A DNA stretch of 64,000 bases, from positions 3,560,501-3,624,500 of the forward strand of contig NZ_JAGIOR010000001.1 of assembly GCF_017876795.1 (NCBI RefSeq). Direction: 5' to 3'. A program made the translations under genes and the position numbers. The notes below the pieces were generated by a model that saw nothing but the letters and a program-made list of their open reading frames with translations, did not search any database and was not told where the DNA came from. The stretch comes from Rhizobium leguminosarum. Its GTDB lineage: Bacteria > Pseudomonadota > Alphaproteobacteria > Rhizobiales > Rhizobiaceae. Of this stretch, positions 20,946 to 29,752 are shown piece by piece; the stretch's first letter is position 1, and each line of letters opens with the position of its first letter.

Positions 20946-21278
20946 ATGACGGATACGAGTGTAACCCTTTCAGATGCCGCAGCAAAGCGTATCGCTGCGA
21001 TCGTCGGCGCCGAGGCCGGCAAGAGCGCGCTGCGCGTCTCCGTCGAAGGCGGCGGCTGCTCGGGCTTTTCCTATAAGTTCGACCTTGCCGACAGCGCTGA
21101 TGACGACGACGTCGTCGTCGAAAAGAACAATGCCAAGGTGCTGATCGACAGCCTTTCGCTCGTCTACATGGCGGGTTCCGAGATCGACTTCGTCGACAAT
21201 CTGCTCGGTCAATCCTTCCAGATCAAGAACCCGAACGCAGTGGCAAGTTGCGGCTGTGGCACCAGCTTCTCGATCTGA
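20946..21278 (+). CDS. erpA: Iron-sulfur cluster insertion protein ErpA/IscA type
   Basis: 110 residues from ATG at 20946, preceded by AGGAGGAA. The three cysteine ligands are in VEGGGCSGFSYKF (about residue 37) and VASCGCGTSFSI at the C-terminus. A-type carriers deliver [Fe-S] clusters to apoproteins. Location beside dgt/xthA matches rhizobial order. An earlier in-frame start at 20895 lacks a ribosome site. Confidence 0.93.
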   Translation: MTDTSVTLSDAAAKRIAAIVGAEAGKSALRVSVEGGGCSGFSYKFDLADSADDDDVVVEKNNAKVLIDSLSLVYMAGSEIDFVDNLLGQSFQIKNPNAVASCGCGTSFSI

Positions 21279-21383
21279 AGATCTGAACGCATTGCGTTCT
21301 CCCCATCGAACCGGCCGAAGATAATGCTTTCGGCCGTTTATCGTCTTGTCCGACGACAAAAGACCACGATAAAAGAAGCGCAC

Positions 21384-21489
21384 TAAAGCGCACCGCCTCG
21401 AAGCTGATTCATGCGGCGCGCTTTAATTCTTTTGTTTTTATGCATGTCGTTATCCCAGGACCGCTGCACATTTCTGGGCGACGTGCATC
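21384..21489 (+). repeat. RIME-like mosaic repeat, diverged copy 1
   Basis: About 106 bp with two palindromic halves. The left half is TAAAGCGC...GCGCTTTA; the right half starts GCATGTCGTTATC and ends near CGACGTGC. The right half and the junction line up with the copies at 22320 and 43819, while the left half is more diverged. The layout (about 106 bp, two large palindromes, intergenic) matches the Rhizobium-specific intergenic mosaic element RIME1. It ends 20 bp before the xthA start. Confidence 0.75.
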
Positions 21490-21509
21490 GTGCGCAACGG
21501 GACAGAGCC

Positions 21510-22301
21510 ATGAAGATCGCGACCTGGAACATCAATGGCGTCAAGGCGCGCATCGACAATCTCACGCAATGGCTCAAGGATTCCGATCCGGATATCGTCT
21601 GCCTGCAGGAGATCAAGACGGTCGACGAAGGGTTTCCGCGGCTGGAGATCGAGGCACTCGGCTATCACGTCGAGACGCACGGCCAGAAGGGCTTCAACGG
21701 TGTGGCGATTCTCTCGAAGAATTCACCTTCCGAAGTGAACCGCGGGCTGCCCGGCGATCCGCTGGACGAACAGTCGCGCTTCATCGAAGCGGTGTTCACC
21801 CTGCCCGACACACGTATCCTACGCGTCTGCTGCCTCTACCTGCCGAACGGCAACCCTGTCGACACGGAAAAATATCCCTACAAGCTCGCCTGGATGGAGC
21901 GCCTGCGGACGTTTGCAGCCGAGCGGCTGGCCTATGAGGAGATGCTGGTGCTTGCCGGCGATTACAATGTCATCCCGGAACCGCACGACTGCTTCGATCC
22001 CAAGGTCTGGGAAAGCGATGCGCTGTTTCTGCCGCAGACGCGGGAGGCGTTCCGCCGGCTCGAAAATCTCGGGCTGACGGATGCCGTGCGCGCGACGACC
22101 GATGCGACGCAGCTCTATTCCTTCTGGGATTATCAGGCTGGAGCCTGGCCGAAGAACAACGGCATCCGCATCGATCATCTGCTGCTGTCGCCAGAGGCCG
22201 CCGACTGCATGACGTCGGCTGCAATCGAAAAACATGTGCGGGCCTGGGAAAAACCGTCCGACCACGTACCAGTGATCGCCTATTTCGATTTCGCGGCCTG
22301 A
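21510..22301 (+). CDS. xthA: Exodeoxyribonuclease III
   Basis: 263 residues from ATG at 21510 (MKIATWNINGVKARIDN); upstream in-frame codons come from the RIME-like repeat and are not coding. Active-site residues are in DIVCLQEIKT (catalytic Glu), VLAGDYNVIPEPHDCFDPKV (Asp/Asn) and GIRIDHLLLS with a terminal SDHVPVIAYF (Asp-His). The enzyme is an AP endonuclease and 3'-5' exonuclease in base-excision repair. It is flanked by RIME-like repeats on both sides. Confidence 0.96.
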   Translation: MKIATWNINGVKARIDNLTQWLKDSDPDIVCLQEIKTVDEGFPRLEIEALGYHVETHGQKGFNGVAILSKNSPSEVNRGLPGDPLDEQSRFIEAVFTLPDTRILRVCCLYLPNGNPVDTEKYPYKLAWMERLRTFAAERLAYEEMLVLAGDYNVIPEPHDCFDPKVWESDALFLPQTREAFRRLENLGLTDAVRATTDATQLYSFWDYQAGAWPKNNGIRIDHLLLSPEAADCMTSAAIEKHVRAWEKPSDHVPVIAYFDFAA

Positions 22302-22319
22302 GGCTTTTCGCCTTAAACC

Positions 22320-22424
22320 TAAAGCGCGTCGCGATCTTTCAGATTCGCTCCTTACGCTTTAGTTCTTTGTTTTACGCATGTCGTTGCCGCAAAACCGCTG
22401 CGCACTTTTGCGCGACACGCTTTA
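22320..22424 (+). repeat. RIME-like mosaic repeat, copy 2
   Basis: 105 bp, nearly the same as the copy at 43819-43924. Left palindrome: TAAAGCG ... CGCTTTA with core GATCTTTCAGATTCGCTCC. Right palindrome: GCATGTCG ... CGACACGC with inner CGCAAAA/TTTTGCG. Its last three bases are the reverse complement of the exoR stop codon, so the repeat abuts and in fact supplies that stop. Confidence 0.85.
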
Positions 22425-23231
22425 GTCGTCAGAACTAGTTGCGATGCTGTGCGAGAGGGATACCGCCGTGCGGCGGTCGGCCTCATTGGCAACGGAGAAA
22501 GCCTGTTCCTGCAGCGCTTCCATCCAGTTGCAATCCTTAGGCTTGCAGCGGTCGAGCGCCGCCGTCATCAGCGCCAGGCCGCGCGCCGTCTGGCCTTCGT
22601 CGAACAGAATATTGCCGAAGACCGCCATGGCGCCGGGATGACCGCTCTTGCGGGCCTGGTTCAGCCATTTCTTCGCCTGCTGCGGGCTGGCATTGCCGCC
22701 CTCGCCGGCCAGCATCATTTGCGCCAGTTGGAACTGCGCCTCGGGGACGCCAAAGGTGGAGGCCACCTGAAAATAAAGCTGGCGCGCCTGGCTGAGGTCG
22801 ATCCGGACCGGACTGCCTGATATGCCGTGCTTGTAATAATTGGCGAGAGAGAGCAGCGCGTTGACGAAGAAGCCGGTATCTTCCGAGCCAGGTTCGACGC
22901 CCTGCTGGGCAATTTCGCTGTAGATCTTGAAGGCCTCGAAATCATCCTGCGTGACGCCGTCGCCATCGGCGTACATGTTGGCAAGCGCCCAGCGCGAGCC
23001 GGTGTGCCCCTTTTCGGCAGCGTATTTATAGGCCTCGACCGCCTCTTCCTTCTGTCCGTTCTTATAGGCCTTGAAGCCGAACTTGAAGAGATCGAAGGGT
23101 CCGGATTCCTTGCTCACGCCCGCCTTGATGTCGAAAGCGCGGACCGGGCCGGACAGCGCCAGCGCCAGCGCCACGGCCATCGACATGCCCATCAGCATGA
23201 ATTTGAACAGTTTGAACTCGGACGTCACCAT
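22422..23231 (-). CDS. exoR: Exopolysaccharide regulator ExoR (periplasmic Sel1-repeat protein)
   Basis: 269 residues, the ExoR length. The N-terminal signal peptide (MLMGMSMAVALALALSGPVRA) is followed by FDIKAGVSKESGPFDLFKFG and Sel1/TPR repeats, for example EKGHTGSRWALANMYADGDG, AEAQFQLAQ-like VPEAQFQLAQMMLAGEGGNA and AKKWLNQARKSGHPGAMAVF. In Sinorhizobium meliloti ExoR is the periplasmic inhibitor of the ExoS-ChvI two-component system that controls succinoglycan, flagella and symbiosis; it is regulated by proteolysis. The stop codon lies inside a RIME-like repeat. No clear Shine-Dalgarno was found before the chosen ATG at 23231. Confidence 0.92.
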   Translation of the reverse strand: MVTSEFKLFKFMLMGMSMAVALALALSGPVRAFDIKAGVSKESGPFDLFKFGFKAYKNGQKEEAVEAYKYAAEKGHTGSRWALANMYADGDGVTQDDFEAFKIYSEIAQQGVEPGSEDTGFFVNALLSLANYYKHGISGSPVRIDLSQARQLYFQVASTFGVPEAQFQLAQMMLAGEGGNASPQQAKKWLNQARKSGHPGAMAVFGNILFDEGQTARGLALMTAALDRCKPKDCNWMEALQEQAFSVANEADRRTAVSLSHSIATSSDD

Positions 23232-23250
23232 TTCAACCGATTTCTTTCGT

Positions 23251-23805
23251 TCATCGCAGGCAGGAAGCAGCGGCGCTCGCGCCGGGCATTCCGCGGATGT
23301 ATTTCTTCGAAGCGAGCGATCCCGCGGCGAGCTCCATGGCTCCTTTGCCCGCGTCGCATCCAGCCCCCTGGCCTTCTCTCGTAGGCCGAATTTTCAGCGC
23401 ATCATTCAAAACCACCCAGCTTCCGGCATGGTCCGACTGCAATCTCCTTGGCACGCTTTCGGCAGGTGCGGCATCCGCCTTCCCACCTTCACCATAATCG
23501 TAAACAGCAAATGTGACGAAAGCGGTATCGACATCACCGGCAAAGCCGGGCTGCTCATCCGAGCGGGTCGAAAATGACAACAATGCACGGGTCGACGGCA
23601 TCACCTTGAGGCCGGATCGGCGGCCGGAACAGCCTTGTGCCGAAAGCGAAACGGCCGCAATCAACCGATTGTTGCCAATCGTATCGCGCGATCTGTTGTT
23701 GCCGGAAAAAAATCGACCCATGCTACTATTTACACGCACCGTAAGCCTGCCCATCACCACGCCCGCAAATAGCGCTGCGCCCTCTTTGTGGCGGGAAATG
23801 GACAA
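23251..23805 (-). CDS. Hypothetical protein upstream of exoR (doubtful)
   Basis: An open frame of 184 codons on the exoR strand ending 19 bp before exoR; a start at 23721 (MGRFFSGNNRSRDTIGNNR) would give 156 residues. I recognise no domain. Codon third positions are moderately GC-rich, less than in neighbouring genes, and there is no obvious ribosome site. It may encode a small protein cotranscribed with exoR or may be simply exoR leader sequence that is open by chance. Confidence 0.35.
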   Translation of the reverse strand: MSISRHKEGAALFAGVVMGRLTVRVNSSMGRFFSGNNRSRDTIGNNRLIAAVSLSAQGCSGRRSGLKVMPSTRALLSFSTRSDEQPGFAGDVDTAFVTFAVYDYGEGGKADAAPAESVPRRLQSDHAGSWVVLNDALKIRPTREGQGAGCDAGKGAMELAAGSLASKKYIRGMPGASAAASCLR

Positions 23806-23908
23806 TTTCGCCCCACTGCCATCTTACGGCAATCGTCGTAAAAAAGTGTTGCTGAATCGTCACAAAACGAGATGAGAAAATATGATTAACGGGCGCGGAT
23901 AAAGAAGA

Positions 23909-23925
23909 GCCCGGCAGTGCCGGGC
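23909..23925 (-). terminator. Terminator of the FadL-type porin gene
   Basis: Seven-base arms GCCCGGC / GCCGGGC with loop AGT; on the minus strand the stem is followed by TCTTCTTT. It lies 25 bp after the stop codon at 23950. Confidence 0.75.
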
Positions 23926-23949
23926 GCTTCAATTCTTCAAATCGGGGAA

Positions 23950-25230
23950 TTAGAACTTGATCTTTAGGCTCGTCGACAGTGCAGCGACCAGATCGTTGCC
24001 AAAGGAATAGGAGACATCATCTCCAAACGTGACGCCGTTCTGGGTCACTACGCCAGACGAACCGCTCGTCAACACGCCCACCGCACCGGCGACGCGCCAT
24101 TCGATATTTTCGGTCGGGGTGAAGGCCGCACCGACCCCCACCGTCCAGCTATCCGTCTGCGAGCCATAGCCCTGGCTGGTACCGCGGTCCCATGTCAGGC
24201 TGACTGCACCCGCCCACTGATCGCTGAACTTGTGGCCAACGCCACCGCTAATCGTCCAGCCGTCACGATAAAGAAGGTCGAGCGAGGTCAGCTCCGTGGC
24301 ACCGCCGGAGGTACAGGCGACGAGGCCCTTCGTGGACTTCGGGCAGAAGGGCACGGACTGGAGGACACTCCAGTTCGTCCACTTGACCGATCCGAAGGCA
24401 AGCCAATCCGGGGCGATACCGCTTTGCAATTTCAGCTCCAGCGAATCCGGCGCTTCGGCAGAGCCAAAGACCGGCGTGACCCTTCCGTAAGGAGCGCCGT
24501 TAAGCGGTGCAAATGGTGCAGTCACCTGCGTCAGATCAACTGTACCGGTCAGATTGTCGTATTTCACGCGGCTGTTATAGACGAGGCTCGCTCGCATCGC
24601 ATATTCCGGAATCTCGTAGGCGAGACCGGCGCGCCAGCCCCAGCCACTATCCTCGAGATCGAGACGACCGACGCCATTGCCGGTACCGACCAGAAGCGGA
24701 ACCGTTGAAACCAGACGCTCCTTGAAGCCTTCAACTTCCTGATAGAAAGTGCCGCCGATGATGCGAAGCTGTCCAGCGCCGAGATCAAAACGATAGGAGC
24801 AGGTGCCGCCATAGTTGCGGGTTTTGATCTCGGTCTCGATATTATTATTGGCTCCGGCCCAGTTCGACCCGGGATCGGAATGCCCGCCGAAGGGCTCGGA
24901 ATAGTCGACAAGGCAGTCAATTGAATCGCCGAAACCAGCCTTAAAGCCAACGTATGGGATGGTGTAATTCGCGGAGTCGTCGGCGGTGTTCGGGCGGCCG
25001 TTCAGATTGCCACCGCCCGGAGATATCGACGTATCCGTGTCACGGACGTCCTTCAGCTTGCGCTGCGGCGTGACATAGGTAACGCCCGACTGAAATGAGA
25101 AAGGCGACGTATCGAACAGCTGATCGATATTGTAGCCGCCGCGCTCCAGACCGCCGGCGAAGGACGGCGATGCAAGCGACGAAAAAAGAACGAGCGACGT
25201 TACGCCCTTGGAAAACCTACGCGATGCCAT
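23950..25230 (-). CDS. Outer membrane protein, FadL/OmpP1/TodX transport family
   Basis: 426 residues with a signal peptide (about 1-25, SLVLFSSLASPSFA) and alternating beta-strand pattern to the terminal aromatic residue (SLKIKF, C-terminal Phe). Segments such as AMRASLVYNSRVKYD, DSLELKLQSGIAPDWLAFGS and GAVSLTWDRGTSQGYG are typical of FadL-type barrels, which import hydrophobic compounds. An IS630-family element lies only 39 bp upstream of its ATG and must have separated the gene from its original promoter region, so its present expression is in question. Confidence 0.88.
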   Translation of the reverse strand: MASRRFSKGVTSLVLFSSLASPSFAGGLERGGYNIDQLFDTSPFSFQSGVTYVTPQRKLKDVRDTDTSISPGGGNLNGRPNTADDSANYTIPYVGFKAGFGDSIDCLVDYSEPFGGHSDPGSNWAGANNNIETEIKTRNYGGTCSYRFDLGAGQLRIIGGTFYQEVEGFKERLVSTVPLLVGTGNGVGRLDLEDSGWGWRAGLAYEIPEYAMRASLVYNSRVKYDNLTGTVDLTQVTAPFAPLNGAPYGRVTPVFGSAEAPDSLELKLQSGIAPDWLAFGSVKWTNWSVLQSVPFCPKSTKGLVACTSGGATELTSLDLLYRDGWTISGGVGHKFSDQWAGAVSLTWDRGTSQGYGSQTDSWTVGVGAAFTPTENIEWRVAGAVGVLTSGSSGVVTQNGVTFGDDVSYSFGNDLVAALSTSLKIKF

Positions 25231-25268
25231 TGTGTCTCCCCCACTCCAGCAATTGATGTCACGCCACT

Positions 25269-26366
25269 CTAGTCACCTGAATCTGAAGTTCGGTTCATTG
25301 TCTTTTGGCAGAATCGCTTGACGGATGCGAGGATCTGGTCGGCGGATTTGACCCACTTGTATGGGGTTGGGTTTTCGTTGTGACTTTCGATGAAGGCGTC
25401 GATGTCGGCTTCCAACTCTGCGGTGGATCGGTGTACGCCGCGCTGCAACTGTTTTCGCGTCAACTCTGCGAACCAGCGCTCGACCTGATTGATCCAGGAT
25501 GCCGACGTTGGCGTGAAGTGAACATGCCAGTGCGGGCGGCGCGCGAGCCAGGCCTTGATCCTTGGCGTCTTGTGGGTCGCATAGTTGTCCATCACCAGAT
25601 GCACGTCTGGTCCATTGGGCATTTCGGCATCAATCCGCTTCAGGAAGTCGAGGAACTCAGTGGCCCGGTGACGCTTGTAGCAATGGCCGATCACTGCCCC
25701 AGTGGCAATGTCGAGCGCGGCGAACAGCGATGTCGTGCCGTTGCGGACATAGGTATGGGTCCGTCGTTCGGCGACACCCGGCGCCATGGGCAGCACAGGC
25801 TGCTCGCGATCCAGTGCCTGGATTTGCGATTTCTCATCCACGCAGAGCACGATCGCCCGGTCCGGGGGCGACATATAGAGGCCGACGATGTCCTGCACCT
25901 TGTCGACGAAGAGCGGATCAGAGGAAAGCTTGAATGTCTCGGCACGGTGCGGCTGCAGGCCGAATGCGGTCCAAATCCGACGAATGGTGGTATGCGACAG
26001 TCCGCTATCGGCTGCCATCGAACGGATGGACCAGTGCGTGGCATCCTTGGGGGTGGTGTTCAAGGTACGTTCGACGACCTGGGCAACCTGCGCGTCGGAG
26101 ACAGTTCGCGGTCGGCCGGCACGATATTCATCCGTCAACCCTTCCATACCATCCTGTACGAACCGGCGGCGCCATTTGCCAACCGTGTGCTCATGAACGC
26201 CCAGGCGTTCGGCAACGTCCTTGCTTTGCAGACCCTGCGCGCACAGCAAGACCATCCGGCAGCGATCCGATAAGGAGCGTGGCGCTTTAAGCCGGCGAAC
26301 CTGAGATTCGAGAAAACTTCTATCCGCGTCGCTCAGAACGACGAGGTCCGCCCGCCTGCCAACCAT
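25269..26366 (-). CDS. IS630-family transposase
   Basis: 365 residues, full length. N-terminal helix-turn-helix regions: [20 protein letters not shown] and a second at [20 protein letters not shown]. The DDE catalytic residues are in [37 protein letters not shown] and [20 protein letters not shown]. The stop codon TAG is made of the TA target duplication plus the first flanking chromosomal base, so the reading frame runs through the whole left inverted repeat. Confidence 0.95.
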   Translation of the reverse strand: MVGRRADLVVLSDADRSFLESQVRRLKAPRSLSDRCRMVLLCAQGLQSKDVAERLGVHEHTVGKWRRRFVQDGMEGLTDEYRAGRPRTVSDAQVAQVVERTLNTTPKDATHWSIRSMAADSGLSHTTIRRIWTAFGLQPHRAETFKLSSDPLFVDKVQDIVGLYMSPPDRAIVLCVDEKSQIQALDREQPVLPMAPGVAERRTHTYVRNGTTSLFAALDIATGAVIGHCYKRHRATEFLDFLKRIDAEMPNGPDVHLVMDNYATHKTPRIKAWLARRPHWHVHFTPTSASWINQVERWFAELTRKQLQRGVHRSTAELEADIDAFIESHNENPTPYKWVKSADQILASVKRFCQKTMNRTSDSGD

Positions 26367-26432
26367 CGATCAACTCCTGCTCTCGTGACAGAAGCCAAAC
26401 AAAATGACGCTTACTTTGGTTCCAGGTGACTA
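25270..26432 (-). mobile_element. IS630-family insertion sequence with TA target duplication
   Basis: The element proper is 25272-26430, flanked by TA at 25270-25271 and 26431-26432. The ends are inverted: GTCACCTGAATC at the left and, read inward on the other strand, GTCACCTGGAACC at the right (8 perfect bases, 13 of the first 18 equal). One transposase gene fills it. TA duplication and a DDE transposase are hallmarks of the IS630/Tc1/mariner group. The element looks complete and undamaged, which suggests recent arrival. Confidence 0.92.
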
Positions 26433-26792
26433 GTAAGTGTTCGCTCGACATGGCAACGCGCCCCACGGCAGCGCTCCCAGGCATTGCAGTCACCAAGTTA
26501 CGTAAAGAAATTGACGGACACGTCAAAAAATCTGGTTAATAAAATTTTATTCCAGAGTTATCGGTTTTAAGACGGGCTTTTGGGTTTTCGTTCCAAACAT
26601 TGCGGAAGCTGTATCAATCCGACAACAGTGGCAGTTTTCGCCCGCAGGAGGTCCCTCCAGCCACAATCCACAGGCTCAGCGCCTGAAATCAGCCGCCTTC
26701 AGGACCGAATCACACGCGCCCAAACCAACGAAAAAGACGCGCCCGAGGAGGGACGCGTCTTTGAAATAAAATACCAAAACGGGCGATGAAAT
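26433..26792. other. Intergenic region between the IS element and valS
   Basis: 360 bp without a credible gene. It presumably contains the original upstream region of the porin gene, now cut off by the IS (the first about 100 bp), an A/T-rich tract near 26520-26560, and the valS terminator at 26733-26762. Confidence 0.6.
26733..26762 (-). terminator. Intrinsic terminator of valS
   Basis: Arms AAAGACGCG (26733-26741) and CGCGTCTTT (26754-26762), with further CCC/GGG pairing inside. Read on the minus strand it ends in a T tract. It lies 31 bp after the valS stop. Confidence 0.85.
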
Positions 26793-29636
26793 TTACCCGG
26801 CTTCGCTTACCCTGGAGAGGGCGGTCTTCAAGCTGGCGATCTGACCCTTCAACTCATCGAGGCGCTCGCGTTCGGCCTCGACCACTTCAGGATTGGCGTT
26901 GGCGACGAACTTCTCGTTGGAGAGTTTGCCGTTGATGCGCGAAATCTCACCTTCCATTTTGGCGATCGCCTTTTCGAGACGGGCCTTTTCGGCGGAAAGG
27001 TCGATCAGATTGCCGAGCGGCAGGCAGATGGTGGCCTCGGCGACGACGATCTGAGCAGCCCCCTTCGGCGCATCGTCGGCCAGCGATATCGCCTCGACAC
27101 GCGCAAGCCGCTTGATGGACGCGTCATGGCGGAACAGCCTTTCGCGCGTCAGGTTGTTGGCCTTGACGACGACGAGCGGGGCTGTTGCCGACGGCGGTAC
27201 GTTCATTTCGGCGCGTACCGAGCGGATGCCGGAGACGAGGTCGATCAGCCAGTTGATCTCGTCGGCGGCCGCGTCGTCGGCATAGGAGGGCGACGGCCAT
27301 TCAGCATGGCAGACCAAGGTGTCGCGCTCTTTGCTCTCGCCTGCCGTATGGGCCCAAAGCTCTTCGGTCATGAAGGGCATGAACGGATGCAGCAGCTTGT
27401 AGATCTCTTCGAGAATATAGGCGCTGCAGGCCTGAGCCTCGGCCTTGGCACCCTCGTCCTCGCCGTTGAAGACCGGCTTCAGCAGTTCGAGATACCAGTC
27501 GCAGACCTCGTTCCAGACGAAACGATAGAGCGCGCCGGCGGCATCGTTGAAGCGGAAGGCTTCAAGCGCTTCCGTAACGTCACGTTCCGTGCGGGCAAGT
27601 TCCGTCAGAATCCAGCGGTTGATGGTGAGTTCGGCCGCCTCCGGCACGAAATGCGGGTCGCTCTTGACGCCATTCATCTCGGCAAAACGCGTGGCGTTCC
27701 AGAGCTTGGTGCCGAAGTTGCGATAGCCGGCGATGCGGGCCGGATCGAGCTTCACGTCGCGGCCCTGCGCCGCCATGATCGCCAGAGTGAACCGCAGCGC
27801 GTCGGCGCCATATTCGTCGATCAGTTCCAGGGGATCGATGACGTTGCCCTTGGACTTCGACATCTTCTGCCCATTCTTGTCGCGCACCAGCGCGTGAATG
27901 TAGATCGTATGGAAGGGTTCGACGGGATCGCCATTCTCGTCCTTCATGAAATGCAGGCCCATCTGCATCATGCGAACGACCCAGAACGGGATGATATCAA
28001 AACCAGTGACCAGGACACTGGTCGGATAATAACGCGCGAGTTCAGGCGTCTGGTCTGGCCACCCGAGCGTCGAGAAGGGCCAGAGCGCGGAGGAGAACCA
28101 CGTGTCGAGCACGTCCTCGTCCCGCGTCAGGATCTCGCCCGGCTTGAAGTTTTCGAGCAGGTCCTCGACATAGGCCTTCATCGGCCCCTCATGCGAGAGG
28201 TAGTGCTGGATCGCCGCTTGCAGCGCCTCTTCCTCGGTCTGTTCGACGAATACCTGACCGTCCGGGCCGTACCAGGCGGGAATCTGATGCCCCCACCAGA
28301 GCTGGCGGGAAATGCACCACGGCTCGATGTTCTCCAGCCAGTTGAAATAGGTGTTTTCCCAGTTCCTGGGAATGAACCTGGTTTTTCCCTCGCGAACGGA
28401 TTCCAGCGCGGGCTGGCCCAATGTCTTGTTGTCGACAAACCATTGTTCAGTCAGCCGCGGCTCGATCGGCACGCCGCCGCGGTCGCCGTGCGGAACCATA
28501 TTCTTGTGCGGCTCGATCTTGTCGAGAAGGCCAGCCTCTTCGAAAATCTCGACGATGATCTTGCGCGCAAAGAAGCGGTCCTGCCCTTCCAGGCGATCCC
28601 AGGCGCCATGCAGCGCCGCCGGATTGTCGAGGCCTTCGAGGAAATCCTCGTTCTCCTTGATGGTAATCGTGGCATCGACGTTCATGACGTTGATGGCCCG
28701 CAGCTTCGCGCGCTTGCCGACCTCGAAGTCGTTGAAGTCATGCGCAGGCGTGATCTTCACCGCGCCGGTGCCGGCCGTCGGGTCGGCATAATCGTCGGCG
28801 ACGATCGGAATCTTGCGCCCGACGATCGGCAGAATGACATGCTTGCCGACGATCGGTTTGTAACGCTCGTCCTCGGGGTTCACGGCAACACCGGTATCGC
28901 CGAGCATCGTCTCCGGCCGCGTCGTCGCGACGACGATATAGTCGCGCGTCTCGAATTCGGTTGGCTTGCCCTCTTCATCGAAGGCGATCGGATATTGATA
29001 GGTGACGCCCGGCTCGAGCGGATAACGCAGATACCAGAGATGGCCCTTCACCTCGTGCTGCTCGACTTCCATGTCGGAGATAGCAGTCAGGAGTTTGGGG
29101 TCCCAATTGACAAGGCGCTTGCCCTTGTAGATTAGGCCTTCCTTGTAGAGCGTGACGAAAACTTCGAGAACGGCCTTCGACAGGCCCTCGTCCATGGTGA
29201 ATCGTTCGCGCGACCAGTCGCATGAGGCACCAAGGCGCTTCAGCTGGTTGAAGATCAGCCCGCCCGATTCAGCCTTCCACTCCCAGACCTTGTCGATGAA
29301 GGCGTCGCGGCCCATTTCGCGGCGGCCCGGCAGCTGCTGTTCCATCAGTTTGCGCTCGACGACCATCTGCGTGGCGATGCCGGCATGGTCCATGCCCGGC
29401 TGCCAGAGCACGTCCTTGCCGCGCATGCGCTCGAAGCGCACCATGATGTCCTGCAGCGTGTTGTTGAGCGCATGGCCCATGTGCAGCGAACCGGTGACAT
29501 TCGGCGGCGGGATGACGATGGTGAAGGTCTCGGCCCCGGGCTTGGCGTTCGCGCCGGCGCGGAAGGCGTCTTCCTCGTCCCATTTCGCGGCGATTTTCGG
29601 TTCGACGGCAGCAGAATCATAGGTCTTGTCGAGCAT
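26793..29636 (-). CDS. valS: Valine--tRNA ligase
   Basis: 947 residues, the usual length. HIGH motif PPPNVTGSLHMGHALNNTLQ at about residues 43-62; KMSKS loop GQKMSKSKGNVIDPLELIDE. The editing domain has the segment DGRVVATTRPETMLGDTGVA-like sequence (VVATTRPETMLGDTGVAVNP). The C-terminal coiled coil (DLSAEKARLEKAIAKMEGEI onward) is the ValRS arm that binds tRNA. It charges tRNA-Val. popZ lies upstream, the conserved alphaproteobacterial order. Confidence 0.98.
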   Translation of the reverse strand: MLDKTYDSAAVEPKIAAKWDEEDAFRAGANAKPGAETFTIVIPPPNVTGSLHMGHALNNTLQDIMVRFERMRGKDVLWQPGMDHAGIATQMVVERKLMEQQLPGRREMGRDAFIDKVWEWKAESGGLIFNQLKRLGASCDWSRERFTMDEGLSKAVLEVFVTLYKEGLIYKGKRLVNWDPKLLTAISDMEVEQHEVKGHLWYLRYPLEPGVTYQYPIAFDEEGKPTEFETRDYIVVATTRPETMLGDTGVAVNPEDERYKPIVGKHVILPIVGRKIPIVADDYADPTAGTGAVKITPAHDFNDFEVGKRAKLRAINVMNVDATITIKENEDFLEGLDNPAALHGAWDRLEGQDRFFARKIIVEIFEEAGLLDKIEPHKNMVPHGDRGGVPIEPRLTEQWFVDNKTLGQPALESVREGKTRFIPRNWENTYFNWLENIEPWCISRQLWWGHQIPAWYGPDGQVFVEQTEEEALQAAIQHYLSHEGPMKAYVEDLLENFKPGEILTRDEDVLDTWFSSALWPFSTLGWPDQTPELARYYPTSVLVTGFDIIPFWVVRMMQMGLHFMKDENGDPVEPFHTIYIHALVRDKNGQKMSKSKGNVIDPLELIDEYGADALRFTLAIMAAQGRDVKLDPARIAGYRNFGTKLWNATRFAEMNGVKSDPHFVPEAAELTINRWILTELARTERDVTEALEAFRFNDAAGALYRFVWNEVCDWYLELLKPVFNGEDEGAKAEAQACSAYILEEIYKLLHPFMPFMTEELWAHTAGESKERDTLVCHAEWPSPSYADDAAADEINWLIDLVSGIRSVRAEMNVPPSATAPLVVVKANNLTRERLFRHDASIKRLARVEAISLADDAPKGAAQIVVAEATICLPLGNLIDLSAEKARLEKAIAKMEGEISRINGKLSNEKFVANANPEVVEAERERLDELKGQIASLKTALSRVSEAG

Positions 29637-29703
29637 TTTCTGACCAATTTTCGAGGTTCGAGGATGGCGTTTGTAAATAGGATGGGCACCGGCAAGTCAA
29701 TAA

Positions 29704-29734
29704 AAAAGCCGCCCCGGAGACCGGAGCGGCTTTT
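29704..29734 (-). terminator. Intrinsic terminator after popZ
   Basis: Arms AAAAGCCGC / GCGGCTTTT separated by 13 bases that can pair further (CCGG/CCGG). The T tract on either side could serve either direction; it lies 18 bp after the popZ stop and before valS. Confidence 0.85.
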
Positions 29735-29752
29735 CAGGAAAAAGCAATCCGA

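Noticed and set aside
23071..23577. Plus-strand frame of 168 codons over the exoR start and upstream region
   Set aside because: It runs antisense through the exoR signal peptide region and has no domain.
27126..29135. A 669-codon open frame antisense to valS
   Set aside because: High-GC genes give long open antisense frames; ValRS on the other strand is beyond doubt and this frame has no domain or ribosome site.
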